A DNA stretch of 64,000 nucleotides from Desulfobacteraceae bacterium (GTDB taxonomy: Bacteria; Desulfobacterota; Desulfobacteria; Desulfobacterales; Desulfobacteraceae): contig JADGEQ010000010.1 of NCBI GenBank assembly GCA_016744295.1, positions 88,329 through 152,328 of the forward strand, written 5' to 3'. This document shows, one piece after another, positions 7,700-14,285 of the stretch (its first letter is position 1; each line of letters starts with the position of its first letter). The notes under the pieces are model-generated. The model saw nothing but the letters and a program-made list of their open reading frames with translations, had not been told where the DNA came from and made no database searches. The translations under genes were made by a program, and so were the position numbers.

Positions 7700-8030
7700 A
7701 AACCCCCTGATCTATCTGGAAATCCTCCATGAAGGAGAGCATTGAATCCCCTGTGTTTATATGGCCCGGGTGGTCGATGCGGTTGCTCCAGGGATTGGAA
7801 ACCAATTGAGGGTTGAAAAAATTGTTACACGAACTCTGGCGGGTGCAAAGCGCTACCAGGAACTGGTTCGTTGTCTTGGAAAACAACTGCCTGTTCCCTC
7901 AATTCTTATTAACGGAACCCTTGTTTTTGAAATCACACCGGGTGAGCAGGAGCTGAGAGCCTATCTGAACGCCATGATCAATGATGAATTTTCACAAATA
8001 TCCGACCCTGACAAAGGAGGAGTACAGTGA
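7689..8030 (+). CDS. Small thioredoxin-like selenoprotein, UIPC motif (UGA at 7743-7745)
   Basis: Read from the ATG at 7689 through the UGA at 7743, the product has 113 residues: LIYLEILHEGEH-U-IPCVYMARVVDAV, then LPVPSILINGTLVFEITPG. The U-x-x-C lines up with CLPC-FYM of the gene just before, so UGA stands exactly where a redox Cys is expected. The codons on both sides of UGA are in one open frame, and the start overlaps the preceding gene. Ordinary annotation would give only 89 residues from the ATG at 7761, without the active site. A weaker hairpin follows the UGA. Function unknown; a selenol-based redox or acceptor partner of the methyltransferase is an inference. Confidence 0.85.
7762..7776 (+). 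promoter_or_regulatory. Candidate SECIS hairpin of UIPC selenoprotein
   Basis: TGGCC pairs with GGTCG (one G-C-rich stem with G-U pairs) around a CGGGT loop that includes a GGU-like element about 24 bases after the UGA. The stem is short and less convincing than the hairpin of the methyltransferase. Confidence 0.4.
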
Positions 8031-8317
8031 CGAAAAAAGTGATTGTTGACGTCTTGCTGACCGATTTCAGGCAGTGAACCGCCTGCGTCTATATGGCGGA
8101 ATCGGTAAAGGTTTTACCCGGAAAATACCAGCAGATGATGGATGTTCATGAGTGGGATTTAAGAACCCTTGAAGGCGTTACCCGATTTAAGGAGATCGGT
8201 GGAAAATCACTGCCCAGTATTGCCATGGACGGAATAGTTGTTTATTCCTCTATTATACCCGGACAGGAGGATCTCGGCCGGGAAATACATCGGCGTTTCC
8301 AGGAAAAAAATTTCTAA
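8027..8317 (+). CDS. Small thioredoxin-like selenoprotein, UTAC motif (UGA at 8075-8077)
   Basis: Starting at the GTG at 8027 (AAAGGAGG upstream, start overlapping the previous stop as GTGA), the frame reads KVIVDVLLTDFRQ-U-TACVYMAES and runs to 8317, giving 96 residues if UGA is selenocysteine. It aligns with the CAAC protein at 6853 across its length (VDVL, U/C-x-x-C, YM-ES, LPSIA, SSIIPG). U replaces the first Cys of CAAC. Without recoding the gene would be split, leaving 74 residues from 8093 with no active-site motif. A GGU-loop hairpin follows. Same-operon context with the methyltransferase supports a common pathway; its exact role is unknown. Confidence 0.87.
8104..8118 (+). promoter_or_regulatory. 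Candidate SECIS hairpin of UTAC selenoprotein
   Basis: GGTAAA, loop GGT, TTTACC: a perfect six-base-pair stem with GGU in the loop, extendable outward past a bulged C. The loop begins 33 bases after the UGA, toward the far end of the accepted spacing for bacterial SECIS elements. Confidence 0.6.
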
Positions 8318-8350
8318 TATCCTAATTTTCTAATATCCAAATTTTCTAAC
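8311..8350 (+). repeat. 16-bp tandem repeat, 2.5 copies
   Basis: TTTCTAATATCC(T/A)AAT occurs at 8311-8326 and 8327-8342, with a partial third copy to 8350. It fills the gap between the UTAC gene stop and the ribosome site of the next gene and is AT-rich. Slipped-strand duplication is the simplest origin. Confidence 0.7.
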
Positions 8351-8371
8351 AGTATATTAAGGAGAACATCA

Positions 8372-8623
8372 ATGAAAATAGAGATCCTTGGAACAGGATG
8401 TAAAAGTTGTGATACGCTTTATGGCAATGTGGTGAATGCTTTGGAAAAAACAGGCCTTACTGATGGGGCAAATTTGGAAAAAACAGGTGATATTGATTAT
8501 TTTGTAAAAATGGGCGTGTTCTCCACACCTGGACTAGTGATTGACGGTGCATTAATTTCATCGGGACAGGTTTTAAGTGAGGAACAAATTGTTGAGGTGC
8601 TGAAAAATAAAATAAGGACATAA
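8372..8623 (+). CDS. TM0996/MTH895-type mini-thioredoxin, CKSC motif
   Basis: An 83-residue protein beginning MKIEILGTGCKSCDTLYGNV, with a CxxC motif directly after the first strand, and FSTPGLVIDGALISSGQVLS containing the cis-Pro. This is the layout of the short thioredoxin_3 family (TM0996-like), which lacks the first strand and helix of ordinary thioredoxin. It is distinct from the four paralogues upstream. AAGGAG lies before the ATG. Such proteins often sit beside methyl- or metal-handling genes; here it may reduce the selenoproteins, which is inference. Confidence 0.85.
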   Translation: MKIEILGTGCKSCDTLYGNVVNALEKTGLTDGANLEKTGDIDYFVKMGVFSTPGLVIDGALISSGQVLSEEQIVEVLKNKIRT

Positions 8624-8672
8624 AAAAAAGCAAAAAACAAATTAGATTTAATTCACAAGGAGTGAAAATCCC

Positions 8673-9689
8673 ATGGGAACGGTTACAAATGTCATTTTAA
8701 TTACAGGATTTTTGGGAAGCGGTAAAACCACCTTTCTTAACCGGATTATTAAAAGGTTCCCAAAAGATCAGAAACTCATGATTCTCATGAATGAGTTTGG
8801 CGAAATCGGTTTGGACGGCACCTTGATTGAGGGCGATGACCTTGATATTCTTGAAATTAGCAAGGGCTCAATTTTTTGCGTTTGTGTCAAGACAGATTTC
8901 ATAAGGGCGTTGAGCCAAATTGCCCATGATTTGAAGCCGGACGTATTGATTGTGGAATCAACCGGTGTTGCAAATCCATCGGATTTGAAAAAAGACCTGA
9001 AATTGTCTATTTTTAAAAACCGATTTCACATGAAAGACCAGATTTGCCTGATTGATGCCAATTGCTTTGAAGATGCCTATAATACCTTTATTTCCGTTGA
9101 AAAACAGATTGCATCCTCTTCCCTGTTTGTGATCAACAAAGTGGATCTTGTTTCCCAGGACACCATATCTGCCATAAAGAAGATAATTGCCACCCACCAT
9201 CCATCCCCGGAATTCTATGAAACCAGTTATGCCGACATCCCCATGGAACGGTTTTATTTCAAACAGGAGTCAGGAGAGGACAGGATGGACACACAAATTC
9301 CGATCTCCTCCCGGGAACTTGACGATGCCATTGAAAAACTTCTGGAAAATCCAAATATAAATGCAACACCTCCGGACAGGCTGATGTCTGCAGTTTATTC
9401 CTGGAATGGATCTGATATAGATACATTTAAATCCATGGTATTGTTATTTCCTAAAAAATTGATACGGGCAAAGGGTATTCTGGCCAATGGGACCGCTACC
9501 TATCTGTTTAACCTTGTCATGTCCCAACACACAATCGATCTCTACACACCTGAAAAACAGTGTACCTCACTGATAAATAATATCGTTTTTATCGGATCGC
9601 CAGAGGTGATTAAGGAACTTGAAACCCTTAGTCTCAAATATCCAGATCTGGCACAAAAGTCGGTTTTTGATCCCATGAAGATAAACTAG
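8673..9689 (+). CDS. CobW/COG0523-family GTPase
   Basis: A protein of 338 residues. The Walker A is GFLGSGKTTFLNR, MNEFGEIGLDG follows, the metal motif region reads GSIFCVCVKTDF where family members have GCxCC, and ESTGVANP is the usual switch. INKVDL gives G4 specificity for GTP. It should be a G3E GTPase that delivers or inserts a metal (Zn or Co-corrinoid) into a client protein. The altered Cys motif (CVC with Phe in front) is a deviation worth noting. It follows the mini-thioredoxin by about 50 bases with AAGGAG upstream, so the natural client candidates are the zinc-type methyltransferase or the B12-binding protein beside it. Confidence 0.88.
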   Translation: MGTVTNVILITGFLGSGKTTFLNRIIKRFPKDQKLMILMNEFGEIGLDGTLIEGDDLDILEISKGSIFCVCVKTDFIRALSQIAHDLKPDVLIVESTGVANPSDLKKDLKLSIFKNRFHMKDQICLIDANCFEDAYNTFISVEKQIASSSLFVINKVDLVSQDTISAIKKIIATHHPSPEFYETSYADIPMERFYFKQESGEDRMDTQIPISSRELDDAIEKLLENPNINATPPDRLMSAVYSWNGSDIDTFKSMVLLFPKKLIRAKGILANGTATYLFNLVMSQHTIDLYTPEKQCTSLINNIVFIGSPEVIKELETLSLKYPDLAQKSVFDPMKIN

Positions 9690-9759
9690 TGAGGTTGGTT
9701 TTTATTCTACCCTCAGATCAATTGTCTAGCAATTGTCTATCATAGGAAAGGATTGCACC

Positions 9760-10212
9760 ATGCAAGAGGACCCGGATTTTTATTATTCCAAGGAGTATAT
9801 TGCACTTCAGGAACGCAGTGAAAGTTTTCAGCTGATGACCGGCCGGCGCCCGAGAATTTTGCTCACCAATATGGAAGAAAGTTCAGAAGCAAAGGCGATG
9901 CAAATATTTGCCATTATCTATTCAGATGTCGGCTTCGATGTTGATATCAGTCCAATGTGCGTGACGGCTCAAGTAGTGGCCAGGATGGCAGTGGACAATG
10001 ATGTCCATGTGGTTAATATTTTAGCATCACAAGACGACAGGAGTCTTCTGTCCCTCCTGATCGGTGAATTAAAAAAACAGGATGCCGGCGAGATAAAAGT
10101 GATACTGTCCTCCGGACATTTAACGGTGAACCCACTCGGCAAAAACCAAGATTTCGAAAGACTGGTAGGCCGGTCCGCAAGCAAGATTTTGAATCTGATA
10201 GGAGGAGGATGA
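9760..10212 (+). CDS. B12-binding-domain-like protein with degenerate cobalamin motif
   Basis: A 150-residue protein resembling the cobalamin-binding (Rossmann) domain of methylmalonyl-CoA mutase type: RPRILLTNMEE, then a helix (EAKAMQIFAIIYSDVGFDVDISP), AQVVARMAVDNDVHVVNILAS, and EIKVILSSGH. In the family the first loop carries DxHxxG with the cobalt-ligating His; here it is MEESSEA, so lower-ligand binding by His is absent. It may bind cobalamin differently or have lost binding. I chose the ATG at 9760 (AGGAAAGG upstream) over the TTG at 9733. Its stop overlaps the next start (ATGA), coupling it to the MeaB-type GTPase. Confidence 0.7.
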   Translation: MQEDPDFYYSKEYIALQERSESFQLMTGRRPRILLTNMEESSEAKAMQIFAIIYSDVGFDVDISPMCVTAQVVARMAVDNDVHVVNILASQDDRSLLSLLIGELKKQDAGEIKVILSSGHLTVNPLGKNQDFERLVGRSASKILNLIGGG

Positions 10213-11183
10213 CCCAGCAAGATCCGCAATATTATATTCAGGGGGTTCTGAAGAAAAATAGACGACTTCTTTCACAAACCATTACCCTGATTGAAAGTTC
10301 TCTGGAAGAACACAAAGCAATATCAAAAAAGGTGATAGAAGGATTGATACCCTATACCGGTGGCTCTATTCGTCTGGGAATTACCGGTGTGCCGGGGGCG
10401 GGTAAAAGCACCTTTATTGAAAATCTCGGAACTATGCTTGTGAAAAAAGGACACAAGGTTGCGATTTTGGCAATTGATCCTTCAAGTAATAGGGCAGGGG
10501 GCAGTATCCTGGGTGATAAAACCCGTATGGGAAAGCTGGTCTCCCATGAAGATACCTTTATACGGCCGAGTCCTTCAGGCCTGTCTTTGGGAGGGGTGGG
10601 ATCCAAAACCCGGGAAAGTATGTTGGTTGTTGAGGCCGCAGGATATGATGTTGTCATCATAGAAACCGTTGGTGTGGGACAATCGGAAACCAGTGTGGCC
10701 ACCATGGTTGATTTTTATCTTGCTCTGATGATAGCAGGTGCCGGGGATGAACTTCAGGGTATAAAAAAAGGGGTGCTTGAGGTGGCCGATGCCATTGCCA
10801 TTAATAAGGCAGATGGTGAAAATATGGATCAGGTCGCCAGAGCAAAGCATTCCCTGGAAATGGCCATGCAGATGATCATGACACCCTCCTTTGCATGGAG
10901 ACCCCCGGTCCTTAGTTGCAGTTCTGTGATTAAAAACGGTTCTCTGGAAGTATGGAACATTGTATTGGCCCATCAAAAAGAGATGAAAAGAACAGGACAA
11001 TTTGAACAAAAAAGAAGAGAACAGTCCATTGAATGGATGTGGGCCCTGGTGAAGGAAGGTCTTAAATCACGGTTCAATGAAAATGAATCTATTTCGGGTT
11101 TAATTCCGTTTCTCTCCAAAAAAGTCAGTGAGGATCTTATCTCCCCTTCAGCCGCAGCAGGGGAAATGCTGGCACTCTTATAG
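10209..11183 (+). CDS. MeaB/ArgK-type G3E GTPase (B12 enzyme chaperone)
   Basis: A 324-residue GTPase with GITGVPGAGKSTFIENL (Walker A), LAIDPSSNRAGGSILGDKTRM, FIRPSPSGLSLGGVG, IIETVGVGQSE (switch/Walker B) and INKADG, all diagnostic of MeaB/ArgK. Family members gate and protect adenosylcobalamin-dependent mutases. Here no mutase large subunit is present, only the degenerate B12-domain protein that overlaps its start by four bases, so its client may be that protein or a mutase elsewhere. AGGAGG lies before the ATG. It is the last gene of the cluster; a CATGATGA inverted repeat follows. Confidence 0.9.
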   Translation: MTQQDPQYYIQGVLKKNRRLLSQTITLIESSLEEHKAISKKVIEGLIPYTGGSIRLGITGVPGAGKSTFIENLGTMLVKKGHKVAILAIDPSSNRAGGSILGDKTRMGKLVSHEDTFIRPSPSGLSLGGVGSKTRESMLVVEAAGYDVVIIETVGVGQSETSVATMVDFYLALMIAGAGDELQGIKKGVLEVADAIAINKADGENMDQVARAKHSLEMAMQMIMTPSFAWRPPVLSCSSVIKNGSLEVWNIVLAHQKEMKRTGQFEQKRREQSIEWMWALVKEGLKSRFNENESISGLIPFLSKKVSEDLISPSAAAGEMLALL

Positions 11184-11208
11184 ATTACAATGTTTTTGAA
11201 GAGTGGGG

Positions 11209-11248
11209 CATGATGATTGAACAGACACAGAGAACAATGGTCATCATG
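11209..11248 (+). terminator. Possible terminator hairpin after MeaB-type gene
   Basis: CATGATGATTG at 11209-11219 can pair with CAATGGTCATCATG at 11235-11248 (CATGATGA with TCATCATG, plus TTG with CAA), followed by GTTTATTTT. The loop is long and the U tract imperfect, so termination is only likely. Confidence 0.35.
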
Positions 11249-11289
11249 GGTTTATTTTAAAAAAATTTCATGGCTCATTTCCCCGGGGG

Positions 11290-13107
11290 TTATTTTTCTG
11301 CGGCAGCCTTTTTATCTTCTAAAATCTCCCATCTGGCATAAAGCTCTTGGACAGTTGTCTCGGCGGTTTCAAGCTGGGAACAGATCTTGGTCATAAGACC
11401 AGGATCTTTTATTGATTCAGGTTCCTGCACTTGTTTGGTCAGTTGTTCAACCAGGGCTTCTCCTTCAAGAATATGCGCTTCAATATGCTCAAGCTCATAT
11501 TTATCTTTAAATGAAAAGTTGGATTTTACCCTGGCAGCATTTTTTTTGGGGGCACTTTTTTTGGACACTTTTTTAACGGGTTCAAGGAGAGCCTGGCGCA
11601 TGGTTAGAATCTGGTTAAAATCCTTGTAAAACTGGGCATCGGCATTTGGATCAAGGTAAAGAATTTTATGACAGACCCTGTCCATGAGATACCGGTCATG
11701 GGAGACAATGATCACGGCACCGGCAAACTCCTTGATACTCTGTTCCAGCACTTCCAACGAAAGGATATCCAGATCATTGGTGGGTTCATCCAGCAGGAGA
11801 ATGTCGCAGGGTTCAAGCATGAGATTGGCAAGAATAATCCTGGCTTTTTCACCACCTGACAGCCGCTTTATGGGCATGTCCAATTGATCGGGCATAAACA
11901 AAAAACGCTTTGCCCAGGTGACCACATGAACTGACCTGCCCTTATAATTTACCGAATCTCCGCCGGCAGGATTTAAGGCCTCCCGCAAAGGGATTTCCGG
12001 GTTCAATTGGGTCCGGTCCTGATCAAATATGGCAATTCTTAGATTTTCGGCCCACTTGACGGTTCCCTCATCGGGTTCCATGTTTTTTTTCAAAATGGAC
12101 AGCAGGGTTGATTTACCGCTTCCGTTTTCTCCCACCACCCCAAGGCAGAAACCGGGGCCTAACTCAAAGGTGAGGTTGGAAAACAAGTCATTACCCTGGA
12201 ATCCTTTTTTCAGATTGTGGACCTGGAGTAATTTTCGGGTTTGTCTGCCTGTTGCAGAAAAATCAATGCCCATCTTGGTTGATATTTTATTTCTTGTTTT
12301 TAATGCAGCTAGTTCAATGCGAAGTTTTTCAGCCTGATCGATTCGGTATTTTGCCTTGGTGCTGCGGGCTTTTGCACCCTGGCGCAGCCATTCGTCTTCC
12401 CTTCGCATTTTACTGGCCATGGAGGATTGTTTGCTTTGCTGGGCAATCAGAAACTTTTCCCGCTCTTTTTCAAATTTAATATATTGGCCCTGGATTTTAA
12501 AATAGCCCTGTTCGTAATATTTGCCTATTTCCATAATATTAGAACAAACATTTTCAAGGAAGGTCCGGTCATGGCTGACAACAATAAAGGAAAATAAAGC
12601 GGTTTGAAGCATTTTTTCCAACCATAAAATCCCGGTGATGTCCAGGTGATTGGTTGGTTCATCCAGCAACAGCAGATCCGGTTTCTTACAAAGGGCCCGG
12701 GTAATGGCAAGCCTTTTTGTCCAGCCGCCGGACAGATGTTTTGCCAAAAGTGCTGGGTCTGCAAATTTGCCCTTGCCAAGTGCCTGGTTGACCCGTTTAT
12801 GACGTTCCTTCTCGTCAATGGGTTCATCGGTCAGGCAGTCGTATAAAATATCTTCAATTGATTTTTCCGGTTCAAATGTATCTTGCTGGGCAAGATAAAC
12901 AAACCGGTCCCCAGGCCGGACGATTCGTTCCCCTTCGTCGGGTAGCGTCATCCCCTTGATGAGCTTTAAGAGGGTGGATTTTCCGCTGCCGTTCATGCCG
13001 ATGAGGCCCAATTGTTCCTTTGATTTAAAATCAAGGGTGAGATCGGAAAAAAGGGTGTCATCTCCATAGGTTTTTGAAACTTGATTCAAGCTGAACAAAA
13101 CTGACAT
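11290..13107 (-). CDS. ABC-F family ATPase (Uup-like)
   Basis: A soluble protein of 605 residues with two ATP-binding cassettes and no membrane segments. Cassette 1 has GMNGSGKSTLL and LSGGWTKRLAITRAL...LLLDEPTNHLD; cassette 2 has GENGSGKSTLL and LSGGEKARIILANLML...LLLDEPTNDLD. A charged linker lies between them and a C-terminal coiled coil (residues about 525-600) follows, which fits Uup. ABC-F proteins act on ribosomes, and Uup also binds branched DNA. The N-terminal halves of both cassettes are complete, so it should be active. It converges with the B12 cluster. Confidence 0.92.
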   Translation of the reverse strand: MSVLFSLNQVSKTYGDDTLFSDLTLDFKSKEQLGLIGMNGSGKSTLLKLIKGMTLPDEGERIVRPGDRFVYLAQQDTFEPEKSIEDILYDCLTDEPIDEKERHKRVNQALGKGKFADPALLAKHLSGGWTKRLAITRALCKKPDLLLLDEPTNHLDITGILWLEKMLQTALFSFIVVSHDRTFLENVCSNIMEIGKYYEQGYFKIQGQYIKFEKEREKFLIAQQSKQSSMASKMRREDEWLRQGAKARSTKAKYRIDQAEKLRIELAALKTRNKISTKMGIDFSATGRQTRKLLQVHNLKKGFQGNDLFSNLTFELGPGFCLGVVGENGSGKSTLLSILKKNMEPDEGTVKWAENLRIAIFDQDRTQLNPEIPLREALNPAGGDSVNYKGRSVHVVTWAKRFLFMPDQLDMPIKRLSGGEKARIILANLMLEPCDILLLDEPTNDLDILSLEVLEQSIKEFAGAVIIVSHDRYLMDRVCHKILYLDPNADAQFYKDFNQILTMRQALLEPVKKVSKKSAPKKNAARVKSNFSFKDKYELEHIEAHILEGEALVEQLTKQVQEPESIKDPGLMTKICSQLETAETTVQELYARWEILEDKKAAAEK

Positions 13108-13140
13108 AATAAGTATATTTTCTTTTTTTTATAGGGTTGT

Positions 13141-13365
13141 TTAGACGTTCCGGATTTGTTTGAACACCCGTATCATTTTGATCAGAAAGCTAATGGCAAG
13201 GGCAAGGCTTATGAGTATGATAAAACTGGCTGCAAAAAAGGTCATGATAAAATAAAAGGGATTATTGAGGGCATAGGCTGCCCTCATAAGGTCAACGCCA
13301 AAGACCAGGAAAAAAAGTGAGGCCAGCATCATAAGTGTCTGAAAGATCCACCAGGTATATTTCAT
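13141..13365 (-). CDS. Small two-helix membrane protein
   Basis: A 74-residue protein with two predicted membrane helices (about residues 8-25 and 37-64), joined by a short polar turn (RAAYALNNP) and ending in a basic tail (KMIRVFKQIRNV). I do not recognise the family. It lies 34 bases upstream of the ABC-F gene on the same strand, so it is probably its operon partner. Confidence 0.55.
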   Translation of the reverse strand: MKYTWWIFQTLMMLASLFFLVFGVDLMRAAYALNNPFYFIMTFFAASFIILISLALAISFLIKMIRVFKQIRNV

Positions 13366-13604
13366 AAAATTTTTATTCGGCTCCGTCTATAAATAGTATA
13401 GATAATCAGGGTAACAAAATCCCGGCAAGTTTATAGGGTTCGGTAAAAAAAATCAAATCAAATCAATTGTATATTGATTAAATGCTGCCCTTTCCTATAT
13501 TAATAGGGGACAAAGCTATGGAATAATAAACCTGTCCTGACATTGTATTCTCCATATTTTCCTTGGGGAAAGACTGATCAGGATAATCGGAAGGCAGGAA
13601 ACTG

Positions 13605-14285
13605 ATGAGACTATTGTTGGTTGAAGATGATAAAAAAATTGCCCGGTTCGTTGAAACAGGCCTTCGGGCATCGGGATTTGCAGTGGATATTGCCGTCACG
13701 GGTACCCAGGGATTTGATATGGCCGTTGGGGCCCCCTATGATACGTTGATCATTGATATCATGCTGCCGGAACTGGACGGATTTGCCTTGATTCGAAAAT
13801 TGAGGGATCACAAAAATAATGCCCCGATCATTGTACTGAGTGCAAGGGGCCGGGTGGATGACCGGATAAAGGGCCTTGAGGCAGGGGCCGACGATTATCT
13901 GACCAAACCCTTTTCTTTTTCAGAACTGCTGGCCCGGATTCAGGCGTTGATCCGCAGGGCAGGTAATATAACCGATCCTGTCTGTCTGTCCCACTCGGAT
14001 TTATCCGTTGACCTTGTCAAGCGGCAGGTAAAAAGGGGAGAAGAAACAATCGACCTCCAGCCCCTTGAGTTTTCATTGCTGGAATATTTATTGCGGAACA
14101 AAGAACGGGTGGTATCAAAAACCATGATCATGGAGCATGTCTGGAACTATAATTTCGACCCCATGACCAATGTGGTGGAGGCCAGAATTTGCAGGCTGCG
14201 GGACAAAATTGACAAAGACCACCAGAGCAAACTGATTCATACGGTGCGGGGTGCCGGATATGTCCTTAAAACTGATGATGCCTGA
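13605..14285 (+). CDS. OmpR/PhoB-family response regulator
   Basis: A 226-residue regulator. The receiver domain has the acidic pair in LLVEDDKK, phosphoacceptor Asp51 in LIIDIMLPELDG, the Thr/Ser and Lys switch residues in VLSARG and LTKPFSFSE, and a C-terminal winged-helix DNA-binding domain (PLEFSLLEYLLRN...VVEARICRLRDKI...VRGAGYVL). It should control transcription on phosphorylation by the kinase that follows, whose start overlaps its stop. Spacing and overlap show an operon, and the regulator-kinase pair is followed by an HtrA protease, so an envelope-stress role is plausible. Confidence 0.95.
   Translation: MRLLLVEDDKKIARFVETGLRASGFAVDIAVTGTQGFDMAVGAPYDTLIIDIMLPELDGFALIRKLRDHKNNAPIIVLSARGRVDDRIKGLEAGADDYLTKPFSFSELLARIQALIRRAGNITDPVCLSHSDLSVDLVKRQVKRGEETIDLQPLEFSLLEYLLRNKERVVSKTMIMEHVWNYNFDPMTNVVEARICRLRDKIDKDHQSKLIHTVRGAGYVLKTDDA

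Noticed and set aside
6731..8077. The three in-frame UGA codons as ordinary stops or pseudogenes
   Set aside because: All three fall exactly on Cys positions of zinc or CxxC motifs, flanking sequence stays homologous on both sides, and SECIS-like hairpins follow, so recoding explains them better than decay.
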